Shown here in pieces: positions 24,035-34,885 of a stretch of 64,000 nucleotides of DNA; positions within the stretch are counted from its first letter, which is position 1, and every line of letters begins with the position of its first letter. Made by a program: the position numbers and the translations under genes. The stretch lies in the NCBI GenBank assembly GCA_958299035.1, contig CATQJL010000001.1:1054001-1118000 (forward strand), given 5' to 3'. Below the pieces are notes generated by a model, which saw only the letters and a list, made by a program, of their open reading frames with translations, was not told the origin of the DNA and did no database searches. Origin of the DNA: Cylicocyclus nassatus (Eukaryota > Nematoda > Chromadorea > Rhabditida > Strongylidae).

Positions 24035-24207
24035 GTACCGAGATCATTCGAATGTCCTTCACTCTGCTCAGTCTCAGCTCCATCGAACAGCAGTCACTCT
24101 TCTTATACTTCGGCAAGCAGCGGCGATACATTTCGGAGAGTATCCATGAACAGCTACGGGAGCAGCCTTACAGATAACACAGACTCTACTTTCGAAATTG
24201 ATTCAAG
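24035..24207 (+). CDS. GPCR gene exon, Ser-rich third intracellular loop
   Basis: Acceptor AAACACTTCAG and donor TCAAG then GTAGGTCG bound a 173-nt exon, phase 0 in and phase 2 out. It encodes about 57 residues, very rich in Ser/Thr (SAPSNSSHSSYTSASSGD, FRRVSMNSYGSSLTDNTDST), including an RRVS site that resembles a basophilic-kinase target. Joined to the next exon across a 54-bp intron (24208-24261), the frame continues without a stop. The composition suits the long cytoplasmic loop between TM5 and TM6 of nematode-type aminergic receptors. Membership of the receptor gene is inferred from phase continuity to 32557. Confidence 0.6.
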
Positions 24208-24261
24208 GTAGGTCGCTGATCGGACCTGGGATAGACGAAGATACACCTTTGAATTACACAG

Positions 24262-24421
24262 GCGATCATCGGCGTGGTCCACGCTAAAAAGCAACACTAT
24301 AGAAGTGGGCGGAAGCGGGCGGAAGGCTGCTGTGAACATCACACTAGAAGGTTCTAGTAATAATTCTCAGAAAAAAAATTCGTCAGTGAGCAGAGGTAAA
24401 CTGAGAAGGATTGCCACCCAG
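24262..24421 (+). CDS. GPCR gene exon, end of third intracellular loop
   Basis: 160-nt exon, phase 2 in and phase 0 out: acceptor TTACACAG, donor CCCAG then GTAAGATTC, both good. It encodes residues such as RSSAWSTLKSNTIEVGGSGR and ends NSSVSRGKLRRIATQ, a basic, Ser-rich stretch. The phase-0 end fits the phase-0 start of the exon at 32557, which begins VTRAIRRKRRES, so the basic run leading into TM6 would be continuous. The intron between is 8.1 kb and carries PIF, hAT, Helitron and other repeats. Confidence 0.6.
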
Positions 24422-24570
24422 GTAAGATTCAATAACAGCAAAACGTAAGCTTCACATTATACTTCAAGTCTCTTATTTTTAAATCTGAACATTTGACGAA
24501 TAGTCATCTGTTTTTTTGCCAAGCTTGGATTAAATACGGCGAATTTCTACTGAACTGAAGTTTCCACTAA

Positions 24571-25300
24571 GGCCCGTATGCACGTCATCCCCGCGGGAAG
24601 GGGAGGAGATCTGAGAGGGGAAGCGTCGTATTTCGCTACTCTGTATATATTTCGTCTTCCTTCTTTATCTGTGATGTGAAGGTTTTCATACCCTAATACC
24701 TGCGCATAATGGATGCCAGGATATTGCCGTACAAGATTAAATTTTCACAACTTTGTGTGATCCCCTGGGGATCCCCAGGGGATCACCTCTCATTTTCCTA
24801 GTCATTTATCTTCCCACAAATTCATTGAAAATCTTCTAAATTTCTACTGAGGGTATAATATGGTATTGCTAAACATGTTTATAGTAGAAGTAAGGGAAAT
24901 CTCAGGATATCGTAATTTTCGACGAACCGCTGCTTGCGAGCTAGGGATTATCGAAAAATCGATAATCTTCAAATTTTATTTCTTCTGCCAAAAACATGCT
25001 TAGCCGTGCCGTAGTATATCCTCAGACAACTTTACGGCATTTTCATGACGTTTTCAGCGAGATAAATGACTTCAAAAATGAGAGGTGATCCCCTGGGGAT
25101 CCCCAGGGGATCACTCACACTGGTAAAAATCTAATCAATTATGCCAGTAACCTGGCATCCATTATGCGTAGGTATCAGGGTATGAGAACCTTCATATCAC
25201 AAAAAAAGAAGGAAGAAGAAAGGTATACAGAGTAACGAAATATGACGCTTCCCTCTCAGATCCCCTCCCCTCCCCGCGGGGATGTACATGCACACGGGCC
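24571..25300. mobile_element. PIF/Harbinger-type palindromic element
   Basis: GGCCCGTATGCACGTCATCC on the left and its complement on the right are flanked by the 3-bp duplication TAA (24568-24570 and 25301-25303). GGCCCG-type ends with TAA/TTA duplication are typical of PIF/Harbinger MITEs. A 30-bp perfect palindrome, starting GTGATCCCCTGGGGATCCCC, occurs once in each arm (24757-24786 and 25085-25114). There is no coding capacity. Confidence 0.8.
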
Positions 25301-25977
25301 TAAGTACATTTCCTAAAACGCGTTGCACCTGTGCCCAGTCATTCAGCGCACTTGCAACGGCTTACATGAACTTACTTGCTGACCCATCTCTGACGGATCG
25401 TTATGCAGTAGTTTGAAAGATGATGCAAGGCGTCCGCCAATACGGTAGCGGGGTCAGATTCAAAACTGAAAGTTCGGGCGGTTAAGAACCGTAAGATAAC
25501 TTGAAAGGCATCCCAATTTTTTTCACGACGGTTTGGCGTAATTCCATGCCCTTCATTTGAAATTTTTTTTTGCTTTCTTCCTCACTCCAAACAGAATTTC
25601 TTAAGCCGCTGCTCTCAAAATTTTTGATCAAGTGGTATTTGGATTGTTTGCGCAGTAACTTTATTCTAACACCTTGTTAAATTGATTATGAATAGCCAAA
25701 AGAATTCTAATCTTCGTGGATACCACCTTTGTTCATGAGACTCCGAAAATCTAGTTCGGATGGCCTTCTCTGCCAGACTGTAGAATGAAGTCATAAGCGA
25801 CTTCAATTTTTGGACTGCATTATCATTCCTCTCTCAATAAAAAGAGTCTTCACTTAATGGGAATTTTTTTATGGTCAACTTTTGCGAAGAAGTGATTGAT
25901 TGTGAGGAAGTCAAAGAGAGCCAAAAAGCGTTTGGAATCTGACAGGATGATTCGAACTTAGTCCCTCACAATACATT
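25301..25977. other. intronic sequence, nothing recognised
   Basis: No repeat ends, exon-like stretch or motif was found. Confidence 0.35.
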
Positions 25978-26298
25978 ATGTTTATATTCTGTATGTGTTC
26001 TGTTGGGGCAGTCAACTACTTAGAACACACACAATTGCGATTCTACCTCAAAGCCCTTGTCCTTGTTCCTTTCCACCGAAGTGACGGCGAGTCGGACAGA
26101 GATGTCACTGAGAAACTAAAAGCCTCGCTGCCACTATTTCAAAAAATAATAAAGGACGCGAGCACTGCTGAAGGATTTTGGCGAGGATTCAGCAAAATTT
26201 GGCAAAGAAGTTTGAAAAATGCAAATGGAAACGATTCGCATAAACTGTTACCTGGCGAAAGATACGAAAACGACAGTCTTACAAGTCGCACAAATTAG
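25978..26298 (+). CDS. candidate small protein or terminal exon, unknown
   Basis: This is an uninterrupted ATG-to-TAG frame of 106 residues. The first 15 residues are hydrophobic (MFIFCMCSVGAVNYL). The rest is hydrophilic and protein-like (GESDRDVTEKLKASLPLFQK, AEGFWRGFSKIWQRSLKNAN). It is not a palindrome arm and has no copy elsewhere in the window. It could equally start at an acceptor (TTCCACCGAAG near 26084) as a last exon. It sits in a proposed receptor intron on the same strand. No family is recognised. Confidence 0.35.
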   Translation: MFIFCMCSVGAVNYLEHTQLRFYLKALVLVPFHRSDGESDRDVTEKLKASLPLFQKIIKDASTAEGFWRGFSKIWQRSLKNANGNDSHKLLPGERYENDSLTSRTN

Positions 26299-27372
26299 GG
26301 GGGAAAATTGGAAATCCAAAACCAAATCTGTTGTCACCTGAAACTTCTAAGTTATCTTGAATCCTTGTCAAATCTTCTCCGCACTGCGCACGCTTAATTA
26401 TTCTGCGTCGCATCTGCGGTAACTAGTGTGCATGGGTATTGAGTCACCACAAATTGACAAGCAAGCAAAAAACGAATAAAGCGAGGTTTTAGGGGTGGGG
26501 GAGCCTCCTGCGAAAGTGCTGAAGCGGCTTGTACGCAAAGTAGCATTCATGAGTACTGCTCAGAAATCTGGCCGTCTCTGACGCTTTTCAGGGGTCAGAT
26601 ATATACTATAAACCGATAAATAGTTTTAATGGATTCTAAAATTCGGATAATGTCAAGTTTTAGGGCTACTTGATTTACAAAAATGAAGGACAAGGAAGCT
26701 ACTTTTTAAAACATAAGTTAATGGCTTGAAACTGGCTTGATTTATAACCAGAGTTGAGAAAAAGGTCAGGCACAAGTCGTTTGGAAACGGCCCTTTCTTT
26801 TCAAGGAATGCCCCTAAACAACCTCTCTTAATCCTCTCCACCTCCGGAACCTCAGAGTGCGACACTCTGGAGAAGACGAGCTTGTCCTGCAGAGTTTTGA
26901 ATTTTAGGGGACTTTATGATCGCTTTTCTGTGATTGCACATTACAAGTGCACTCAATTTGACGGCGGATTTTGATGTGAATCGCCCTATTGAACGAGCCA
27001 GAATTTCCCCAGAGATGGAGTGTTTTGCTCCAAATTCTCACTGAGACAAGAAGAGGTTATAAGTTCAACACTCATACAAGGAATGGACTGGTTTTTGAAT
27101 TTTGAAGACAAGTTAAATGGTTCAGGCGCTAGGCTACAAAAGCTCAGGCGGCCTGACCTTTTGAGGGGTTGCGCCCAACCCCAATAACTTTATCTCCGAA
27201 GACGCTTTTTCATCCAAGTTTTATGTAATTCGCTAGCACAAACCTCGAACATTCTAAAACAGGTGTCTGAGCTTAGCTCGACTTGTTTCGGTTTTGTGGT
27301 AATCCGCGGAGTGACGCGCTCAAGGTGAAAAACGCGATGTTTGGAATATTGGCTGTACTTCCTTATCAACTA
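26299..27372. other. intronic sequence, nothing recognised
   Basis: Short frames only. No repeat boundary was seen until the Helitron end at 27373. Confidence 0.35.
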
Positions 27373-27681
27373 CTAGTTGACTTACCCGGCTCCGCCCAGC
27401 CCTGTCGTTATTATATTCGTAATCAGCATGCTCGATTACTCCCCTATGCCAACTCCCAGCCCCGTAGCTCAAATTTTGCAAAAAATCGATAAAATCGATA
27501 TGGATCGATGACGAAAAGTAGCCTATGACACCCGCCGGGGCCCGAAGTGCATGTGTGCCAAGTTTGGTCCGGATCGGTTCAGAAATGGAATTTTCTATTC
27601 GGAACATACGTACACACAGACAGACAGACATACATACAGACATACAGACATACAAACAGACATTCAGCTATATATATAAGA
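27373..27681 (-). mobile_element. Helitron-like element, short complete copy
   Basis: Read on the minus strand, it starts TCTTATATATATAGCTGAATG after an A (27682) and ends CTGGGCGGAGCCGGGTAAG followed by TCAACTAG and a T. At 309 bp it is the shortest copy with both ends intact. The interior holds the GTCTGTNTGT tract, CGATTTTATCGATTTT and GGCACAGG-like blocks shared with the other copies. Confidence 0.85.
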
Positions 27682-27934
27682 TTTGAAAGCGATATGAATT
27701 CTAACTCCTAGTATACACTGATAGGGAACATTATTTGTTATGAATATGAAAAAACTGACTTCTTTCACTTTTGAAACTAAGTTAATCATGTTTGAACTTC
27801 AGGTTTTAGACGATAGAAAACGCTGGAAAAGTGTGTCTGTAGTGCTAGTAGAGGTGATTTGATATGCTAATTACGGAAAATATACTCAATTCACACAGCA
27901 AACTTCTTTGGTGACCGTAGTAGTGTCAGGTAAG

Positions 27935-28267
27935 CAGTGGCGTACCCAGGATTTTCGCTCGGGGGGGGGGGGGGGGGCGAGCGTTAGCCACGCACTCCGA
28001 AAAAAATTTACGAGCGCTTCTCAAAATTTTTGCGGGTCCTTAACCCCTAAAATCTGGAGAAAGGGGGCGTGGCGTCAGCCACGCCCCGAAAAAGATTTTT
28101 TTACAAGGCTAATTTGTATTTTTAAAAATTTTCAGAAGTATTTTAATTATTTACAAAAATGAACAAGTCACTTGCACATTTTTATAACCCATATAAGTAA
28201 CTTTCAAAAATTTTGCGACCCATTCTCGGGGGGGGGGGGTGTCCTCCCCCTTCTCGGTACGCCACTG
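27935..28267. mobile_element. hAT-type MITE with 8-bp duplication
   Basis: CAGTGGCGTACCCAGGATTT at the left and GGTACGCCACTG at the right are flanked by CAGGTAAG on both sides (27927-27934 and 28268-28275). An 8-bp duplication with CAG-type ends is diagnostic of hAT elements. It carries a long G run near 27961 and another near 28230. A deleted relative lies at 38521-38712. No transposase. Confidence 0.9.
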
Positions 28268-28447
28268 CAGGTAAGGGATAAAGAATTGAAGTTTGGTTGA
28301 AACTTCAATGGAGTCAATCAGTATGCTGGTCACGACAGTCATTCCTTCAACTCTATTGGAGTTGTAATTTGAATCGGTCTAAAGCTTTTCTTTTTCGCCT
28401 AACTCGATTGTAGTATTTCCTTAGTCTTGAGCGGTTTCGATTCTTGA

Positions 28448-28530
28448 TTACGACCCCCCCCCCCTCAGTCTTACCACCAATACGACCCCCCACGTCGGGC
28501 GCGCCCGACCTCACGCTCAACCCTGTTTAC
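28448..28530 (+). repeat. dispersed C-rich repeat, partial copy
   Basis: ATTACGACCCCCC, a poly-C tract, ACGACCCCCCACG, a GGGCGCGCCC hairpin in place of GTGTGGCTTGCCACACC, then CACGCTCAACCC: the same order as the right half of 8848-9020. Confidence 0.5.
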
Positions 28531-29240
28531 AACCATCAACAAGACGCATGACCTAAGCTGATTGCTAAAGATTCTTGCGCAATCATTGAGGTGACCTTGT
28601 AGGACGTGCCCTACCTTCTTGCATAGAGCACTGTAATCCCACTATCAAAACGAAATGAGATCAAGCAAATTTTTCGGAAGATATCTTTGTGTTGAATACA
28701 CTGGTTCAATTTACTGGACTGGTTTGAACCAGCAAGTAAAGAATAACAAACCTTTTTTGTTTTTGGATCATACATGCACCTTCAACTGCTGCGCCTGCTC
28801 TGCGCCTCTGACCTGCGACACGCATGGCTAACTGCCGCCAACATGCTGGAGTGTAAGCTTCATATTATTGCATGTGTCACATAACACCCACGCCTGCCAC
28901 AGATTAGGCACGCAAAGGAGGGTAGCAACATTGGGAAGGACGGTAATCATAACATTTCCTACCGGGTAGTAAAACTGGTTTATAACCAAGAGGAGTTTAG
29001 CCGAGGTGCCTACCTGGAAGAGGCGCATACTTTCTTGAATATCAAAGATTGATTCCTAATGTCTTTCTTATCTGCGGAAGCCTTTGAATGGATTATGAGT
29101 GCTTTAGAAGCAAAAGTTTGAATTCATAGTTTAAAGAAGATTTTTTATATGAGTTTCTTGTAAGTTTCAAATAGACTCTGGTAACTATTATTCTCTATGA
29201 AGAAAAAATTTCCTAATTGCTACCTTTCGTGCTCGCCATC
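28531..29240. other. intronic sequence, nothing recognised
   Basis: No exon or repeat could be supported. The last ten bases are the left target duplication of the next element. Confidence 0.35.
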
Positions 29241-30727
29241 ACAGGTGCGATAAGGTGAGAAACTCCTCCAGGGTGAAGGGGGGTCACAGTGGTCGCAGCC
29301 CCTCCAGGGTGAAAGGTGTTTCACTTGGTAGAGAAATTATAAAATGTCGACGGGGGGGGGGAACAAAGCCATCATTTTTCCTAGCCAAAGTTCATAATTA
29401 CCAATTCCTTCAATTTCTTACCACCACTGTTTGTCTTTTTTCCGAAATGTGAACCGATATGCCTGGATTAGCACACAATTATAATTCTGACCAGCACCTT
29501 GTATTTTTTTTACATTTCCCCTTTTTTACATCGCCCTGCCTCTTTTTGGAATTAACATAGAAGATATGCATGCGAGAACATTTGTTTCGGAAAGAGTTAG
29601 ACAATTTTTGAGCATTTATTTTTCAAAGAAGAAATTCGTTATTTCTGTAGAGGAACAACGTCAGCAAAGTAAAAGTTTTGAAACCACCTTGTCTTCCGCT
29701 TTTAGAGAATATATAGTTTGCTTGAAGTTTTTTGAAAAAGTGCCTGATGAAGAGCGGGTAGTGATTTCTGAATATTTACGAGATTTTAGGATAGAAAAAT
29801 CTGTAAATGTCGAAGATGAACATCTTGTACGCCGAGATGGTCATCATTGGAACCATCTTTTTCTCCTCTTTCAGAAAATATACACATTCCCTGGCCTCCG
29901 TTAGAAAAAGTGCCGGGTGAAGGGTGGATGAGACTTTTTTATTGGGAGTGCTCAAGTACAGGCTTTTTTACCATTGTAAAAAGACGTCTACTTGAGCACT
30001 CTTATTATAAAAGTCTCACTCACCCTTCACCTGGCACTTTTTCTAACGGAGGCCAGGCAATGTGTATATTTTCTGAAAGCGGAGAAAAAGATGGTTCCAA
30101 TGATGACCATCTCGGCGTACAAGATGTTCATCTACAAAAGTTATGAATTTTTTAATGTTAAAAATTCGAATATCTTCAAAAATCACCAAGCACACCCTTC
30201 ACCCAGGCACTTTTTTAAAAGGATCTCAGACATGCTGTATATTTTTTGAGAGTGGAGGACGAGGCGGTTCCGATGGTGACTATCTCCTTGCTGCAGCTAT
30301 TGACCTGCAGTAGTCACGGATTTTTTTTTATCCTAAAAACTCGAAAATTCCCAGAACTCACTATGCACATCTTCACAGGCACTTTTCTGTACGAATCTCA
30401 AACATGCTGTATATTTTCTGAGAGCGGAGAAAGAGGCGGTTCTAATGGTGACAATCTCGCCGTGAAAGATGTTCATCTACAAAAGTTATGAATTTTTTAT
30501 GTCAAAAACTCGAAAATCTCCAAAAATCATTACTCACACCCGTCACCAAGCGCTATTTTCAACATACTCCTCCTTTCCTATACATGAACAATTCACGTAC
30601 AAATATCTCTTTTGCTTAGCCTTGCCTCACTCTTGATTTTTTTCTCGGCTTTTGGTGAAGGGGTCACCTTGGTCCCGGCTCAGGGGGTGAAGAGGGGGTG
30701 AAAAAATTCTTACACTATCGCACCTGT
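29241..30727. mobile_element. TIR element with 8-10 bp duplication and internal repeats
   Basis: ACAGGTGCGATA at 29241 is mirrored by TATCGCACCTGT ending at 30727, and both sides carry GCTCGCCATC. Depending on whether the ends are read as ACAGG or CACAGG, the duplication is 10 bp (Mutator-like) or 8 bp (hAT-like). The interior contains an inverted pair centred near 29968, and two or three further direct copies (about 200-240 bp apart, to about 30500) of a unit containing ATATTTTCTGA and AAGATGTTCATCTACAAAAG. GGGGTGAA/GGTCACCTT blocks lie near both ends. The 112-residue frame 29566-29904 (for example EVRQ-poor, KKFVISVEEQRQQSKSFETT) has no known domain. Confidence 0.7.
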
Positions 30728-32556
30728 GCTCGCCATCATTCCATTTGCAAGTTGGAAAGGCTGTCACCTTAATCTGAACAGGCGTTGAGTTTGTTGATGA
30801 TTTCTATATTATCAACCATTTCAACCATTGATAAACTCTATATTCTATACATCCTACGGAACTCCGGTAGGCTAAATGGTGAGCTACTCACTCATAAGTA
30901 TCTAATCATTCAAGAGTGAGTGGTATCTGTGCGCCAGGATTGTAGTCAATCGGCGTCTCCTTTCAAGCACCAACTTGTGTACGTCGTGCCCTGTACTCGG
31001 TTCAGCTCCGCCTTGTTTTGTATATAAGGAGCTTCCGAATGTATTGTTCCTCCCCGGCTCACACCGGGACACCTCGATATTCTCTGTCCAAATCTACAGT
31101 GCGAATAATTATATTCCACATCTACCCTATCACTTGGTACACACCAAAGAATTTTTTGACTCGTGTAACGCTCAAAATTTCTCACCTAGGGTTTCGCATA
31201 AGAAAGACAGACTTGTATTCATCGTTTACTGCACTTCAAGCCCGTATGTATCACAACTGGAACGGCCACTTTGACTAAGGATCCATCCCCTACGAGTTGG
31301 AGCTCGAGAGCAAACATAATTCTTATTGCGCCATTATGTTAGCTTATACTTTGAAAAGGTGGTCCTGCTTCACGTGCTACCCGTAAGATGATAATGAAGA
31401 AAAGTGACTACTCTTGAGCCACTCGGTAGAGTAGGTGTGATACTAGTAGTGTCTCACCTAAGACAGTATTTATTGCAAGAGTGTGTATGGGAGTGTGGAT
31501 AAAATTAACTGAATGCTCTTTAAAATTTTTAATTTAGCTTTATGCATCCTATTCTTATCTCTTAAACAAACACTGACTACTTTTCATATCTCTGTTATCT
31601 CAATGTTTTTAGTTAAACGCATTTTTCCAATAAATAGGCATGTTTTTTTGCAGCTATACCATTGTTAGAGCTGACCTTATTGATAAAACACAACACACCT
31701 CTTTCATGCACAGCTATTCTCGGTTAGTACGTGTAAAGAGTTACTGTGAAGTGCGTGTTACTCTCCTGCTTGCAGCGTCTTCTACGCTGGTCGTAGCTCA
31801 GGTCCACGTTGCCAGCTAGTGACCCATTTGAGACTCGAACACAGGCAACTAAAGCGACTTTTCCACTCTGAAGCACAACCACATCCGACTGAATCGCTTA
31901 TGTAAGAATTGCGTAGACTAGCGGAGGTCACTTTTGTAGTTTTCCTCCAGCTTAACTGCTCGAGCCCTCTACATCATACGAATATGATGCTCGTTGTTTG
32001 CAACTATTTTTGATTATGGGTCGATTTGCAAAGCGTAGTACCTGTTTATCCCATGGTTCATCTTTTTGAGCTGTTAACACATTCACGAAAAGGTCGTTTT
32101 TTTATGACCACCATTTTGGACCAGAGCGTATAACGCAATACTGAGTTTGCGTGGTATTTTCTGGTGGACTTTGTGGCTTAAGTGCTAATCTTTTGAAAAG
32201 TATTCCAAGTGCATATGGAAGTTCACTCAACTTGCCCAAACACTTTCAGAGCAAACTAGCAAATCAGAGACATCAACAAGCATACGGTTGGTCGTATTGT
32301 CCGATATTGCAGATCACGACTATACGACCCACCGGTGGGTCGGTATAGTCGTGAAAGTGTTAAGCTAAATGAATAGGATAATGCTCAGTGGATAATGCTA
32401 CTCACAATCAGATTGAAAAGAGTGTTAGCTAGCGTAATCCCATCCCATCCCTTTGTTCTTCTCATCAGTGAATGTGCTGAATTGTTGACTCATAAGCTTA
32501 TGAATTATCTCATAGACTCTCGGTCAAGTTTGATGCACAAAACACTCAAACTTTAG
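30728..32556. other. intronic sequence, nothing firmly recognised
   Basis: Overlapping open frames at 30946-31278 on both strands are not recognised. A small palindrome (GACTATACGACCCACCGGTG at about 32320) is present. The acceptor of the next exon, CAAACTTTAG, ends it. Confidence 0.35.
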
Positions 32557-32644
32557 GTCACACGAGCAATTCGACGGAAACGACGCGAGTCTTTGGCTAT
32601 TCGGCGCGAGTCTCGGGCCACACGCGTGGTTGCGGCTATTTTAG
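32557..32644 (+). CDS. GPCR exon: cytoplasmic end of TM6
   Basis: 88-nt exon (phase 0 in, phase 1 out) after CAAACTTTAG, ending TTTTAG then GTAATAC. It encodes VTRAIRRKRRES and RRESRATRVVAAIL. The ESRATRVVAAIL block lines up residue for residue with the E-x-K-A-T-x-x-L start of TM6 in aminergic receptors. With the 48-bp intron (32645-32692) removed, the Glu sits exactly 18 residues before the Trp of CWxP, as it should. This fixes the splice site at TTTACAG rather than at the nearer TATTCAG. Confidence 0.85.
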
Positions 32645-32692
32645 GTAATACTCGATCTAGCTCCTTTTTTTATTCAGTCCTCTGCTTTACAG

Positions 32693-32916
32693 TGGCATTC
32701 TTAATTTGTTGGATACCGTACTTCTGTGCCAGCGTGATCCGGGGTATTGCAATGGGCTTGCACATACGAATTGACGTTCACCTACATCTACAAGTGTATT
32801 TATTAACGTCATGGCTTGGTTATGCTCACTCTTGTTTTAATCCAGTAATATACATGTGCCTAAACAAGAGTTTTCGTGCCACAATTCAGCGAATGATTGG
32901 CAAGAAAAAAATATGA
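32693..32916 (+). CDS. class A GPCR last exon: TM6-TM7 and short tail, aminergic-like
   Basis: After the spliced junction the frame encodes AFLICWIPYF (TM6 with CWxP), an outer loop (SVIRGIAMGLHIRIDVHLHL), TM7 with SWLGYAHSCFNPVIY (WxGY plus NPxxY), then helix 8 and a short basic tail (NKSFRATIQRMIGKKKI) to TGA. W-x-G-Y before N-P-x-x-Y is typical of biogenic-amine receptors (serotonin, dopamine, octopamine, tyramine); His replaces the usual Asn three residues after the Tyr. The product would be a plasma-membrane receptor coupled to G proteins. The ligand cannot be told, because TM3 and TM5 are not in view. A peptide receptor is a less likely alternative. Confidence 0.85.
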
Positions 32917-33079
32917 GCAACGACTACGGAATCACTTAATTTGAGTGGGTTCGGCTTACCTCGGCTTCGTTTTAACGTGTTTTATTGTTTTTTTTCTCAT
33001 CAAAAAGTTGAGCTACAAACCGACTACTTTACTTTGACATATTGTATTATAGTCCGTCGTACAAGAATAAGTCTTCATA

Positions 33080-33883
33080 TAAGGTTGTCCGGAAAATAAT
33101 GTCGCATAGCATCTTACCGCGACAGAATGACCACAAAAAACAGCGAATGGGGTATCATTTGATAAAGCAAACCAAGCACTATCACACAAGGCAGTCTACA
33201 AAGCTCCGCGGAAGTCTTGCTCCATCTAAGGTTCGATTCCCAAATACAAGAAATTTCAGATGCCCAAAAAATCGTATCTTCGTGCATAGACGTCCTAGGG
33301 ATCTCCAATTTGCAAGGCGTGTACTCTCCACACTAGACATTCACCCGTATAGTTTGTGGAATTTTTCCATATCTACAGTACGAACAGAAATAGGTCAAAA
33401 GTGCGAATATGTGGCGTTTTTCGGGTTTTTTTGCAAACAACTGATTTTTCCCGAAAACTGGCGCTTGCCTTAAGCTGAAAATTCATGATTACACTCCTAA
33501 AGGTTCATACTACAGAATCACCCATGTGAGAAAAGCTCAGGAACGCTTTGGCGAAAACATGCCGAATTTCGTTTCCTCAATTTTCAGCAATGCAAAAAGC
33601 GCGAAAATGTGCATACGAGTGTCTCGTATAGTAAGTCCTTGCGTGAGCAAGTTAGGGGTTTTCTGAACGGAGATACGATATTTTTTTGTTTTTTTAGATC
33701 TTAATGCCTTATGAAATTTGGCTCCAGACTTCAAGCAAATCAAACGTGGCGCGAAGGTTCGAGCTTCATTTTATAGAGCTTGCTCTAATCTATCGGTTGA
33801 TATCCCACTCACTTACTTTCGTTCGCAACCTGCTGCGATATTGCAGGATAAAACACGATGCGACATTATTTCGGACAAAATAA
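33080..33883. mobile_element. palindromic MITE related to the TTAGGTTGTCCGG family
   Basis: TAAGGTTGTCCGGAAAATAA at the left is mirrored by TTCGGACAAAATAA at the right, with TA beside both. The arms are reverse complements (about 804 bp). Subterminal copies of the TAGAGC/GCTCTA motif occur at about 33775. The open frames at 33042-33473 and 33718-33924 are arm sequence. Confidence 0.75.
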
Positions 33884-34885
33884 TATTAATGAATACTCAG
33901 TCAAGCCGAGATCTCATTACGTGAACAGCACCGTACCAGATCGAATTGCACTTTTTTGCGATGTAATCTGCATTGTGACTAAAGCAACATTGAGCTGGTA
34001 AGACAGGTGTGTGTTTTCGTACGTAATTTGTCTGTAATTTTTCGTCCTTTCAACACTATAGTATCGATTGCCCAGTATTTAAGTCCAGTACTCAAATAAA
34101 GATGTATATATGTATTAGTATAATGAGTTAGAGCTTGAAAGCAAGTCTTATCAGGGCCTAGTACGACGCTAGCAAATGGACATTAGTGAAACGCACTATC
34201 GAAATTCACGATTTTTCACTTGATTCCACCCAACTGCTTAAGTTGTTCGATTGGAGCGCGCTTTCTTCTCTGAAAAGACTGGCGTTGTTGGTATGCTGAA
34301 AGAAGAATAGGAGTTTCGGAAACGAAATATCACTATACACTTACCAAGCTCCAAGTTTAGAAAAGGTTTATGTAAAAATTTTCTTGAAAAACTTATGTAA
34401 GCTGAAGTTCTTTTTTTTTTTTTGAGGTGGGCATCTTAGATGGGCAATTGCTCACCAAACTTGGAAAAAAGTTAACACGTTTTGGACAGCGAAACCGCGC
34501 GTGGCGAAAAAATTGCACTTTCAGTCTTTAGTCAGGAGCACGAGCTTAATTTCTGACGGTATCCAAAAGTGTCTATGTTGCACACGGTACACATCAGTAT
34601 TGAAACTACGGTTTTTGTCTCTGATATCGAAGCAAAGAAAAGTTGCGACGTGCACGCGTCGCTCGCGCTGCAGCACTTTGTTGCAACTGTTGTTTGACTT
34701 GTTCCCACCTTTCCCAAAAAAATATCGGCGGCACAACTCTACAGCGTCATTTAAAAAGTAGAAATTTAGGTCTTGACTTGATAACCTCGGGTTAAAAAAA
34801 CCTCCTGTAAACGTCAAAAGCAACCTTCAAAGCAGCTTGCTGCACCATGTGCACCGGCCCGAAACGTGTCAAGCACCCTCTTCAT
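33884..34885. other. mostly unrecognised sequence
   Basis: Overlapping frames at 34501-34761 (plus) and 34521-34823 (minus) are open but unrecognised. No repeat ends were found. Confidence 0.3.

Noticed and set aside
27899..27929. 31-nt exon between CACACAG and CAG/GTAAG
   Set aside because: It would shift the frame between the phase-0 exons at 24421 and 32557.
31740..31870. tRNA-like signal on the minus strand (GTTCGAGTC as a B box)
   Set aside because: An acceptable A box at the right distance and a cloverleaf fold could not be found.
32645..32677. A 33-bp intron ending at TATTCAG in the receptor gene
   Set aside because: Using it would put five extra residues between the TM6 Glu and CWxP; the acceptor at 32691-32692 gives the correct spacing and a normal 48-bp intron.
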